Shown here: positions 1 to 8,557 of the stretch, in pieces | Numbering within the stretch: position 1 is the first letter of the stretch | Layout: each line of letters opens with the position of its first letter | Source of the DNA: Paremcibacter congregatus | GTDB taxonomy: Bacteria > Pseudomonadota > Alphaproteobacteria > Sphingomonadales > Emcibacteraceae | Direction: 5' to 3' | Length of the DNA stretch: 64,000 nucleotides | Assembly: GCF_006385135.1 (NCBI RefSeq) | Contig: NZ_CP041025.1 | Span: 461,001 to 525,000 of the forward strand | Position numbers and translations under genes: made by a program | The notes under the pieces: model-generated | Seen by the model: the letters and a program-made list of their open reading frames with translations, nothing else | The model's database searches: none | What the model was told of the DNA's origin: nothing

Positions 1-637
1 CACCTTCAAATATTGCAAGTGGGATAAATAGAGCAAAAGGAAAAATGCCCACAAAATAAGAAATAATAGTCGAAAGTACAAAACCAATAAATCCAAAAAA
101 ATATGTAGCTAGTATAATTAAAAATAAAAAAGTAAGTCGTACAATTACTTGCGCTTTTGCAACATCTTTAATTCTTTTCTGCGACTGCAGGTAAGCAGTT
201 AAACAATATACAATTGCCGCAAAAGGGATAACAACCCCATAAATCGGCATCCATTGACCAAGAACTTCATTCACGCCCCGTATATAGAAAAAATTAACTA
301 CTAAGAGGCTGACATAGGAAATAATTGAAAAGAAAAATGTACGGTATAGACAATATTTAAAGACTTCCGCCTTCTCTTCTCGTGTAATATTTTCAGCACA
401 TACCTTCAATAACGCAACATTATAGCCAAAGGTACCAATTAAGATAAAAAGTACGCTATAAGATTGTAATAAGCGCGCATTTCCAATTTCACTTGGGCTC
501 AGAACAGATGGCAAGAAAAGTATTACCCCAAAACCTAAGAATTGGACTGCAAAGTTAGAGGATAATAGGTGAAAAAAACCTTTATCGGACACAGAGCGTG
601 TAATATTTTTCATTCGGGCAACGTTAGGAGATTTCAT
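1..637 (-). CDS. Polysaccharide flippase (Wzx/MATE-like), C-terminus cut by window edge
   Basis: The reverse strand is open without a stop from an ATG at 637 to the window edge, giving about 212 residues. The protein is very hydrophobic, with at least five membrane-spanning stretches; its N-terminus (SNFAVQFLGFGVILFLP) and the following SPSEIGNARLLQSY pattern are typical of oligosaccharide/O-antigen flippases, which move undecaprenyl-linked repeat units across the inner membrane. It begins inside the last 14 bases of the upstream glycosyltransferase, so the two are translationally coupled. An AGG about 9 bases upstream supports the ATG at 637; an in-frame ATG at 613 is the alternative. The rest of the gene is outside the window. 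Family assignment is by pattern, not by search. Confidence 0.8.
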   Translation of the reverse strand, partial: MKSPNVARMKNITRSVSDKGFFHLLSSNFAVQFLGFGVILFLPSVLSPSEIGNARLLQSYSVLFILIGTFGYNVALLKVCAENITREEKAEVFKYCLYRTFFFSIISYVSLLVVNFFYIRGVNEVLGQWMPIYGVVIPFAAIVYCLTAYLQSQKRIKDVAKAQVIVRLTFLFLIILATYFFGFIGFVLSTIISYFVGIFPFALFIPLAIFEG

Positions 638-1673
638 TATATATGCCTATCAAGTCGTCACAAACGACCAATAGGTCATGGTACTTCTCAACATATGATC
701 TACTCGCCAAACCTATCTCATGCCGCATTGAATGTGACATAATTAGCCCCCTCATAACGTCATAAATAGTTTCAGGGTTAGCATTCACGATCGGAAGCTC
801 CTTCGGAAACTTATCGACTAAATCTTCTCGTATATAAGTAATGGTTGGTTTACCACTCGCCATTGTCTCAACAGCTGTCACCCCATGTGATCCACATTTC
901 AGCTCATCAATATAGACATCACAATGTTGGATTTCATTATAAACTTCCTGCTGAGTCAACTGTCGTTTCAATCTAAACTCAAAATGGAATCCATCCTCTT
1001 TTAATTGCTTCACAGCTGCAACGATTTCCTCAGTTCCCTTCACCTTTGGTTCTGTCGGAATATGAAGAAAAATAGGGTAATCATTTTCTTTAGCAGGCAC
1101 ATTGCAAGTTATTTCTGTAAGGTCTACAGGCTGTCGAAAGGGAAATATTTTTTCGAAATATGGCATTGCATAATCAGTCATTTCTGGATCTGTAGCGGCG
1201 TATTTAATATTTTTAGACCATGAAAAATATCTAGCCGAAATAATAAAGTCTTTTACTATATTGGGTTCCTTATAAAAAAACCTATTTTTGTTATTCGCAA
1301 TTTTTAGAGGCCTAGCATCTCCACCACCAAAGGACAACAGCATAGGAATCTCCGCACGTGTAAACTTTCTGCCCTCATATAACCAATGCAATTCTCGGTA
1401 GAAAATATTAGAACTATGATAATGAATGAGACTACACTCAGTCGTTGCTTTTTCAATAAAATCGACAATTGTTTTGAATTTATGAAATTTTCCCGAGTTC
1501 ACGTCACACAAAGCTTCGTCATATGGTAATTTTCGATTAAGATCATGAACATCTCTATCATGTAAAATGATATTCTTACTTGCTACCCCTTTTTTCCGCA
1601 GCCCTTTCGCTATCTTGTATGGCCACCCAGCTAAACTACCATATTGCAATATGTATTTTTCTTGTTTATTCAT
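624..1673 (-). CDS. GT-B fold glycosyltransferase (GT4-like)
   Basis: Probable cytoplasmic glycosyltransferase of about 349 residues that adds a sugar to a surface polysaccharide. The C-terminal half carries the GT4-like nucleotide-sugar signature: CDVYIDELKCGSHGVTAVE followed by TMASGKPTITY, the position of the usual E-x7-E motif. An early SLIHYHS stretch fits the N-terminal Rossmann domain. A longer reading begins at a TTG at 1697, but AAGG lies 5 bases before the ATG at 1673, so the ATG is chosen. Its 3' end overlaps the flippase start by 14 bases. Base composition is AT-rich like the rest of the locus. The sugar and linkage cannot be read from sequence. Confidence 0.75.
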   Translation of the reverse strand: MNKQEKYILQYGSLAGWPYKIAKGLRKKGVASKNIILHDRDVHDLNRKLPYDEALCDVNSGKFHKFKTIVDFIEKATTECSLIHYHSSNIFYRELHWLYEGRKFTRAEIPMLLSFGGGDARPLKIANNKNRFFYKEPNIVKDFIISARYFSWSKNIKYAATDPEMTDYAMPYFEKIFPFRQPVDLTEITCNVPAKENDYPIFLHIPTEPKVKGTEEIVAAVKQLKEDGFHFEFRLKRQLTQQEVYNEIQHCDVYIDELKCGSHGVTAVETMASGKPTITYIREDLVDKFPKELPIVNANPETIYDVMRGLIMSHSMRHEIGLASRSYVEKYHDLLVVCDDLIGIYNEIS

Positions 1674-1801
1674 TTTGACCTTAATTTTATAATTCAAACC
1701 TTAACTATACCGAATATACTGTTATCAATTCTAAATCATAACTAAAAATTTTCATATTGCATGCTTTCACTCTCATGTATATTAATTTTTTTATTATAAC
1801 C

Positions 1802-1891
1802 TGAATAGCCCCCGGGTTATTGTCACCGATAGAATTTGAACGACAACAAAAATGGAAGCTCAAGGGTGTCTAACAAACCGGGGGCTATTCA
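1802..1891. mobile_element. 90-bp IS3-type remnant or MITE with terminal inverted repeats
   Basis: A 90-bp GC-richer block begins TGAATAGCCCCCGG and ends with its exact inverse CCGGGGGCTATTCA (14/14 bases). It is flanked on both sides by ACC (1799-1801 and 1892-1894), which fits a 3-bp target duplication. The ends and the internal TGTCTAACAAACCGGGGG resemble the ends of IS3-family elements. No transposase reading frame fits inside, so this is an internally deleted copy or a non-autonomous element. It occupies most of the 270-bp gap between the divergent glycosyltransferase and CapK-like genes; the AT-rich remainder must hold their promoters. Confidence 0.6.
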
Positions 1892-1942
1892 ACCAATACA
1901 AATAAAAACAATGATTAAGTGTATATTTGAAAGCCATAAAAA

Positions 1943-3253
1943 ATGAAAGTTAAGGTATTTATTAAGAATACAGTATCTCAGATGCCATACAGCATCGGGA
2001 AAGTTTTTACTCACATCCCCTTTTCATGGCGACTAGGTAACAGCTATACCTCAACACAAAATAGCATCCATAAATTCAATGCCCTGTCAGATGACGAACG
2101 GGCTTCTTATCTAGTCACTAAGCTAAATAGGATTATTAAACATGCCACTAGTTCATTTGATTTTTATACAAAACTTTATGATAAGCATAACCTTTTGGGG
2201 ACTTCCCTAAAGTATCTTGATGATTTCAAACAATTCCCAATTATCACTAAAGAATTACTTAGGACACATATTGATCAATTCAATGGCGCATTAACAATGA
2301 ACACTGGGGGGACTACCGGAGAGCCTTTTAGTTTCTTTCTAGACAAGCAAGCATTCTCCAGGGAGTGGGCGCATATGCACTACATCTGGAAAAATAAAAA
2401 TTATGTAAAGACCGATATTAAAATTACGTTACGCGGAAAAAATCTTGGAAATAAAAATATTATATACAACCCAGTTCACAACGAGTTTATAATTAATACC
2501 TATAAGAGCATTAAATCCTTTAAAGGTGAGATATTACATCTAATTCAAAAGCATAAAATAAAATTTGTGCATGGTTACCCCTCTGCAATTTATGAGTTTT
2601 TTAAGGAACTAGATACAATCACTAGCTATGAAGAAAAGGTCATTATAAAGAACAACCTTCAATGCTGTTTTCTTGGCTCAGAATTCCCCGTACAATATAT
2701 GGTGAATTATCTAAAGACAACATGGAATCTTGATTATATATCTTGGTATGGGCATAGTGAAATGGCAATTTTAGCCGTTGATAAAGAAAAGAGTAATATA
2801 TATTCTCCTTTTATGACATATGGTTATGCAGAAATAGATTGCGGCAAGTTAATCGGAACTTCATACAATAATTTTGACATGCCAATGATACGTTATGATA
2901 CTGGAGATAAGGCTGAGGGGACTTCTGACAAAAATGGTATTCTAAAGAATTTTTCCATAACGGAGGGTCGTGAAGGAGACTATATTATTGACAAAGGGGG
3001 CAAAAAAATTCCTCTCACAGCACTCGTTTTTGGGCGACATCATAGAATATTTGATAAGGCTGACTTTATTCAAGTCGGCCAGGAAGAAAATGGTTTCGTC
3101 ATTTTTTATGTTACCTTCAAGAGTCCACATGATATAGATGAAGATAATTTGGGACATTACTTCGATCTAAGTAATGTAGATATAAACTTTAAATTCAAAA
3201 TTATTAATAGTCCAATTCGGTCCACAATGGGGAAAATAAGATTAAAAATATAA
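1943..3253 (+). CDS. CapK/PaaK-like adenylate-forming enzyme
   Basis: A 436-residue member of the phenylacetate-CoA-ligase-like (CapK/PaaK) branch of adenylate-forming enzymes, often found in capsule and O-antigen clusters, where the activated substrate is usually unknown. The phosphate-binding loop MNTGGTTGEPFSFFLD is near residue 115; PSAIYEFF (around 215), WYGHSEM (around 270) and YDTGDKAE (around 316) match the A-domain core motifs. The C-terminus has the small lid domain. It stands alone, facing away from the glycosyltransferase and separated from the next gene by 267 bp. A role in modifying the polysaccharide is inferred from context. Confidence 0.75.
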   Translation: MKVKVFIKNTVSQMPYSIGKVFTHIPFSWRLGNSYTSTQNSIHKFNALSDDERASYLVTKLNRIIKHATSSFDFYTKLYDKHNLLGTSLKYLDDFKQFPIITKELLRTHIDQFNGALTMNTGGTTGEPFSFFLDKQAFSREWAHMHYIWKNKNYVKTDIKITLRGKNLGNKNIIYNPVHNEFIINTYKSIKSFKGEILHLIQKHKIKFVHGYPSAIYEFFKELDTITSYEEKVIIKNNLQCCFLGSEFPVQYMVNYLKTTWNLDYISWYGHSEMAILAVDKEKSNIYSPFMTYGYAEIDCGKLIGTSYNNFDMPMIRYDTGDKAEGTSDKNGILKNFSITEGREGDYIIDKGGKKIPLTALVFGRHHRIFDKADFIQVGQEENGFVIFYVTFKSPHDIDEDNLGHYFDLSNVDINFKFKIINSPIRSTMGKIRLKI

Positions 3254-3520
3254 TTATCTGCTGTATTTCAAAGCCATCTAGATAAATGTACCCCCCCTAT
3301 TTCTAACGCTACAATATTTTGAACAATCAATAAATCAGCCCGAAGGCGACAAAAAAGCTTCGTAATAAGGAATATTCTATCCTACATTCATTCGTTCAAA
3401 TACCTTTGTAAATCCACTTTTACGATTGAGAGTTTAATAGTATTTCCCGAATTATAATGTTACTACCTATTCATTTACAATCATCTGAGTTAATACTAAA
3501 AAGTTAAAAGACATAAATTT
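3254..3520. other. AT-rich intergenic gap
   Basis: 267 bp between the CapK-like gene and the fused oxidoreductase. It is strongly AT-rich. No reading frame, convincing terminator or repeat is seen; a promoter for the downstream operon is expected here, but several weak -10-like boxes make a single call unsafe. Confidence 0.4.
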
Positions 3521-5656
3521 ATGAAACAAGTTCTCCAAGATCTCGCCAAGGGTACCTCAATCATCGCCGATGTCCCTCGCCCTCGTTGTAAAAAAGGACA
3601 TGTTCTTATTCAAACAGCTCAGTCCCTCATCTCAGCGGGTACTGAACGCATGCTTGTTGATTTTGGACGCTCTAGTTATATTGAAAAAGCCCGCCAACAG
3701 CCTGAAAAAGTAAAGATGGTTTTAGATAAAGTAAAGGCTGATGGTTTGCTTCCCACAATTGATGCCGTCAAGTCAAAATTAAACCAACCTCTGCCTATGG
3801 GTTATTCGAATGTGGGTACGGTGATAGAAATAGGAACTGGTGTTTCAAATTTCAAAATTGGTGACCGAGTTCTCTCAAATGGGCACCATGCAGAAGTGGT
3901 CTGTGTGCCTAAAAACCTTTGCGCAAAAATTCCCGATACAGTATCGGATGAAGAGGCAGTATTCACTGTTGTTGGTGCTATTGGTCTACAGGGTATTCGC
4001 TTAGCTAATCCGACACTTGGTGAATGTTTTATTGTCACAGGACTTGGTCTCATTGGTTTAATGGTTGTGCAAATTCTTCGCGCCAATGGCTGCCGTGTTC
4101 TTGGCCTAGATTTTGATCCGGCAAAGCTTGAACTAGCGCGCCAATATGGTGCTGAAACCGTGAACTTGGCGGAAATTCAAGACCCTATTTCCACAGCAGA
4201 TGCATTTTCACGCGGACGTGGTGTCGATGGTGTGATCATAACAGCATCCACAAAAAGTAATGAACCAATGCATCAAGCAGCCACCATGTGCCGTAAAAAA
4301 GGCCGTGTGGTATTGGTTGGCGTTGTTGGCTTAGAACTTCAACGCTCTGATTTTTTTGAAAAAGAAATTTCTTTCCATGTTTCTTGTTCCTATGGCCCCG
4401 GTCGATATGATTCTAGTTACGAGGACCACGGTAATGATTATCCTGTTGGATATGTCAGGTGGACAGAACAACGAAACTTTGAAGCAATCCTTGACATGAT
4501 GGCCATCGGTGCTATCGACACGGACGACTTAAGAACCAAAACATTCGAGATTGAAAATGCGCCCAAGGCCTATGACCTACTGATGGCAGAGAAAGGGGCT
4601 CTTGGTGTTCTCTTATCTTATAAGGCTGATATTAAAGCTAGTGCCACACGGACTCTGGCCATTGGTGAAAATACTTCCAATACATCAGAGCAAGTCATTA
4701 TAGGTGCAATTGGTGCTGGCAATTATGCAGGTCGTATTCTTCTACCTGCCTTTAAGAGAACCGGCGCAAGACTAAAAACAATTGCAACCTCCCAAGGCGT
4801 TTCAGGTACACATCATGGCAAAAAATTGGGGTTTGAATTCAACACAACAAATAGTAATGAAATGCTAGCGGATCGTGAAGTTAATACCATTGTTATTGGC
4901 ACGCAACATAGTACGCATTCTCACTTTGTGGAACAAGCACTAGCTGCAGGTAAGAATGTATTTGTTGAAAAACCACTCGCCCTTACAAACAAACAACTTG
5001 ATAAGATCGATGAAGCCTATCGAGCGGCTTATGACCGAGGAGAGAATCCTAAGTTAATGGTCGGCTTTAATCGCCGTTACGCTCCACTTATGCAAAAACT
5101 CAAAAAGCAAGTTGAGAAATCCACTGACCCCATGAGCATTATGTATACGTGCAATGCTGGAGCAATTCCTGCTGATACATGGGTTCAAGATTCAGAAGCT
5201 GGAGGCGGCCGTATTATTGGCGAAGCCTGCCACTTCATCGATATTGTCCGCTTCTTGTGCGGTTGTCCTATAGTTGATATTCAGGCAGCTTCCATGAAAA
5301 TGCCTGAAGGCGTTACTGATTGCCATGACACAGCATCTATCATGCTCCGTTTTAAAAATGGCTCTCTTGCCACTATTCACTATTTTGCCAATGGTCATCA
5401 ATCTTTTCCAAAAGAAAGAATTGAAGTATTCCAAAACGGAAACATAATGATTCTTAATAACTTCCGACGCTTAACAGGCTTTGGCAACAAGTCGATTAAC
5501 TGTAAAACCTTTAAACAAAATAAGGGACAACAGGAATGCTGCAATAACTTCGTAGAAAGTCTAAGAAATGGAGAGAACACACCTATTCCTTATGAAGAAA
5601 TTATGGAGGTATCACGTGTCGCGATCAAGGCTTGGGACCAATTATTGGTACAATAA
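3521..5656 (+). CDS. Bi-domain zinc-type dehydrogenase / Gfo-Idh-MocA oxidoreductase
   Basis: A 711-residue fusion. Residues about 1-370 form a medium-chain alcohol-dehydrogenase-like domain with a cofactor motif at GLGLIGLMVVQILRANGC (about 175) and MGYSNVGTVIEIG near residue 93; the usual structural-zinc cysteines are not evident. Residues about 385-711 form a Gfo/Idh/MocA domain, starting IGAIGAGNYAGRILLP and containing the EKPLALT motif at about 488. Such fusions occur in exopolysaccharide clusters next to heparinase-like genes and are thought to oxidise or epimerise sugar nucleotides. The next gene begins 13 bases downstream, which indicates an operon with the heparinase-like protein and the glycosyltransferase. 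Confidence 0.85.
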   Translation: MKQVLQDLAKGTSIIADVPRPRCKKGHVLIQTAQSLISAGTERMLVDFGRSSYIEKARQQPEKVKMVLDKVKADGLLPTIDAVKSKLNQPLPMGYSNVGTVIEIGTGVSNFKIGDRVLSNGHHAEVVCVPKNLCAKIPDTVSDEEAVFTVVGAIGLQGIRLANPTLGECFIVTGLGLIGLMVVQILRANGCRVLGLDFDPAKLELARQYGAETVNLAEIQDPISTADAFSRGRGVDGVIITASTKSNEPMHQAATMCRKKGRVVLVGVVGLELQRSDFFEKEISFHVSCSYGPGRYDSSYEDHGNDYPVGYVRWTEQRNFEAILDMMAIGAIDTDDLRTKTFEIENAPKAYDLLMAEKGALGVLLSYKADIKASATRTLAIGENTSNTSEQVIIGAIGAGNYAGRILLPAFKRTGARLKTIATSQGVSGTHHGKKLGFEFNTTNSNEMLADREVNTIVIGTQHSTHSHFVEQALAAGKNVFVEKPLALTNKQLDKIDEAYRAAYDRGENPKLMVGFNRRYAPLMQKLKKQVEKSTDPMSIMYTCNAGAIPADTWVQDSEAGGGRIIGEACHFIDIVRFLCGCPIVDIQAASMKMPEGVTDCHDTASIMLRFKNGSLATIHYFANGHQSFPKERIEVFQNGNIMILNNFRRLTGFGNKSINCKTFKQNKGQQECCNNFVESLRNGENTPIPYEEIMEVSRVAIKAWDQLLVQ

Positions 5657-5669
5657 TGACAACCGGTAA

Positions 5670-7265
5670 ATGAAAAAATTAAAGAAAGCAGGCCTTTACT
5701 GGCGGACATTACGCCATTTAAAAGCTATCCAAATAACCAACCGGATTAAGCGCAAGCTATTTCCGGTAAAAATTAATAATTCAACCGCGCTCAGTTTGCG
5801 GGGCCTTTCAGTCGATAGTTTTTATGCGATACCAAGGTCCAAATCTATTTTATGGACAGATACATTTCTATTTCTCAACAAAAAAGAAAAACTGACATTC
5901 CCAAGCGGATGGAATGATCAATCTTTATCAAAGCTATGGCTTTATAATCTTCATTACTTTGAAGGACTTATGAATAAGAAAACAACTGTTGAACTTAAGC
6001 AACAGTTGATTGAGCAATGGATTGCTGAAAACCCAATAGAGCATGGAAATGGTTGGGAGCCATATCCAATTAGCCTTAGGATAACCAACTGGATAAAGTG
6101 GGCTCTTAGTGGAAACACCTTATCTCAAAATGCCCTTCATAGTCTGGCTGTTCAAACACGGTACTTAATGAAAACCATTGAATTTCACCTTCTTGGGAAT
6201 CATCTTTTTGCTAATGCTAAAGCTCTAGTTTTTGCGGGGATTTTTTTTAAAGGACCCGAACCAGAAAGGTGGCTTTCAAGAGGACTTAAAATTTTAGAAG
6301 AGCAAATTCCCGAACAATTTCTTGACGATGGCGGCCATTTTGAACTGAGTACAACTTACCAGGCCCTTTTGGTTGAAGATTTACTTGATATTCTATATCT
6401 GCTCCAGGTGGGGGAGCGGGGCATTCCGGAAGAATGGAAATATAAAGCTAAAAAAGCTGTTGAATGGCTTGTGATCATGACGAGGCCAGATGGATTGCCC
6501 CCACTCTTTAATGATTCAGCTTACGGAATTACACCTTCGTTACAGGATATAACATCTCTGAGCTCATCTGTTGGGCTTGAAGTAGCCAAAAATTTTCCAG
6601 ATGGGCTGACGGATCTGCCTAATAGTGGTTATTTCAGGTATGAGACTGGAAAATACGCCTTCTTTGGGGACGCGGGGCAGGTGGGGCCGGATTACATCCC
6701 TGGGCATGCCCACTGTGATATGGCCAACTATGAACTATTTGCGGCTGATCAACCGATTATTGTTGATACTGGTGTCAGCACATACGAGAATTCTGCAAGG
6801 CGCCACTTGGAAAGGTCAACAGTTTCTCATAATACCGTTCAGATTGCGGGTGAAGAGCAAAGTGAAATCTGGGGCGCGTTCCGGATTGGCAGGCGGGCAA
6901 AAATCAAAAAGCGAGTAGTTATCGGAGATAAAGCCACTGTTTCTTATGTTGGTTATGGTCACTCAAGGTATGAGCACCAAAGAACTTTCTCCTTCGAGCC
7001 CAGTAAAATTTTAATATCGGATGAAATTTTCTGCAAACGCCTAATGGCTGGGGCGTCCATTTCTCGCATACATTTTCATCCGAATGTTGACGTTGAGGTC
7101 AGAGAAAACACCGTCCAAGCAGGCCCTTTGTTGATAAGATTTGAAGGTGCAAAAAGAATTGATTTAACAAGATACTGTTACGCTCCAGAATTTAATACAC
7201 TCGTCTCTGCTCATGTGATTGAGATCGCTTTTGATACAAACTTGGAAACCACAATTACATTATGA
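5670..7265 (+). CDS. Heparinase II/III family protein
   Basis: A 531-residue protein with the two-part layout of heparinase II/III: an N-terminal alpha-toroid (GNGWEPYPISLRITNWI near 130 and GNHLFANAKALVFAG near 176) and a C-terminal beta-sandwich. The catalytic-region motif GHAHCDMANYEL (about 347) is followed by VDTGVSTYE and HNTVQIAGEEQSEIW. No signal peptide is seen, so it probably acts in the cytoplasm or on nascent polymer rather than on external glycans. This architecture is common in polysaccharide export loci, where the activity is seldom known. Its stop overlaps the next start by four bases. Confidence 0.82.
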   Translation: MKKLKKAGLYWRTLRHLKAIQITNRIKRKLFPVKINNSTALSLRGLSVDSFYAIPRSKSILWTDTFLFLNKKEKLTFPSGWNDQSLSKLWLYNLHYFEGLMNKKTTVELKQQLIEQWIAENPIEHGNGWEPYPISLRITNWIKWALSGNTLSQNALHSLAVQTRYLMKTIEFHLLGNHLFANAKALVFAGIFFKGPEPERWLSRGLKILEEQIPEQFLDDGGHFELSTTYQALLVEDLLDILYLLQVGERGIPEEWKYKAKKAVEWLVIMTRPDGLPPLFNDSAYGITPSLQDITSLSSSVGLEVAKNFPDGLTDLPNSGYFRYETGKYAFFGDAGQVGPDYIPGHAHCDMANYELFAADQPIIVDTGVSTYENSARRHLERSTVSHNTVQIAGEEQSEIWGAFRIGRRAKIKKRVVIGDKATVSYVGYGHSRYEHQRTFSFEPSKILISDEIFCKRLMAGASISRIHFHPNVDVEVRENTVQAGPLLIRFEGAKRIDLTRYCYAPEFNTLVSAHVIEIAFDTNLETTITL

Positions 7266-8497
7266 ATATTCTCTTCCTTTCCGATAATTTTCCGCCCGAA
7301 GGTAATGCCCCTGCGACAAGGTTGTTTGAACATGCGACCCGCTGGATTGAAAAGGGCCACCAAGTGACTGTTATCACTTGCGTGCCAAATTTCCCAGAGG
7401 GCAAGGTTTTTGAGGGATATAAAAACCGGTTGTATCAGGTCGAAATGATGTCGGGCATCAAAGTCGTGCGGGTCAAGACATATATTACTGCAAACGAAGG
7501 TTTTCTCAAAAGGACGCTGGATTATATCTCCTTTATGTTTATGGGTTTCTTTGCAGGCCTGTTCCAGAAAAGGCCGGATATTATTGTGGCCACGTCGCCA
7601 CAGTTCTTTTGCGCGATAGGCGGGTGGATGTTATCGGTGGTGCGCCGAAGGCCTTTTATCTTTGAATTGCGTGATTTATGGCCAGCGTCGATCAAGGCTG
7701 TTGGCGCAATGGAAGACAGTCTGTTGATCCGGGTTTTTGAAAGAATAGAACTGTTCCTCTATCACAGATCGGATCGGATCATTTCTGTCACACATGCCTT
7801 TAAAAAGGAACTCGTTGAAAGAGGGGTTTTGGCCGAGAAAATAGATGTTATTACCAATGGTGTAGATCTGACTAAATATGCACCAGCAGATGAAAAAGAT
7901 CCGGAGTTGGCTGAGCAATATAACCTTAAGGACAAGTTTGTCGTGGGTTATGTCGGCACTCATGGCATGGCCCACGCTTTGGATAAGGTTGTGGATACCG
8001 CCGAACTCCTACAACATGAGAAAGATATTGTCATCCTCTTCGCTGGGGGCGGCGCGGCGCGTACCGCTATCGAGGAGCAGGTTGCGGCAAAGAAACTCAA
8101 AAATGTTTGCTTGATCCCTAGGCAGCCAAAGGAGATGATGCCGAGGCTTTGGAGCCTGTGTGACGTTTCTTTGATCCATTTGAAAAATAACCCTGTATTT
8201 AAAACTGTCATTCCCTCAAAACTTTTTGAATCCATGGGTATGGGCTTGCCTGTCCTCGTTGGTGTGCCGGAGGGAGAGATTACGGGTATTGTGGAAAAAT
8301 GTGACTGTGGAATCAACATTGAACCAGAAAACGCACAGCAGATGTCGCAAGCCATTTTAGATTTGTATAGGAACCCTGGTTTGATGGCGAACTATCGGAA
8401 AAACAGTTTAAGTTGCGCCCCCAAATATTCCCGAGAAGCACTCGCGCATGACATGCTGATCTCTTTTGAGGCAGCATTAGAGGGAAGTGTTGAGTAA
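7262..8497 (+). CDS. WbuB/WcaI-like glycosyltransferase, GT4 family
   Basis: A 411-residue GT-B glycosyltransferase. The N-terminal domain begins NILFLSDNFPPEGNAPATR, typical of WbuB-like enzymes that transfer amino-deoxy sugars in O-antigen and capsule synthesis. The C-terminal domain starts at FVVGYVGTHGMAHALD (about 227) and ends with the donor-binding region IPSKLFESMGMGLPVLVG (about 318). The ATG overlaps the heparinase-like stop (ATGA), so it is the third gene of a tight operon starting at 3521. The acceptor and donor are unknown. It converges with the next gene, leaving 60 bp between the stops. Confidence 0.85.
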   Translation: MNILFLSDNFPPEGNAPATRLFEHATRWIEKGHQVTVITCVPNFPEGKVFEGYKNRLYQVEMMSGIKVVRVKTYITANEGFLKRTLDYISFMFMGFFAGLFQKRPDIIVATSPQFFCAIGGWMLSVVRRRPFIFELRDLWPASIKAVGAMEDSLLIRVFERIELFLYHRSDRIISVTHAFKKELVERGVLAEKIDVITNGVDLTKYAPADEKDPELAEQYNLKDKFVVGYVGTHGMAHALDKVVDTAELLQHEKDIVILFAGGGAARTAIEEQVAAKKLKNVCLIPRQPKEMMPRLWSLCDVSLIHLKNNPVFKTVIPSKLFESMGMGLPVLVGVPEGEITGIVEKCDCGINIEPENAQQMSQAILDLYRNPGLMANYRKNSLSCAPKYSREALAHDMLISFEAALEGSVE

Positions 8498-8557
8498 TTA
8501 TATTTTCTTGAGATGTTTATTCAGTTTTGGTTCTCTAAGAGCCAGATATTTTCTTAG

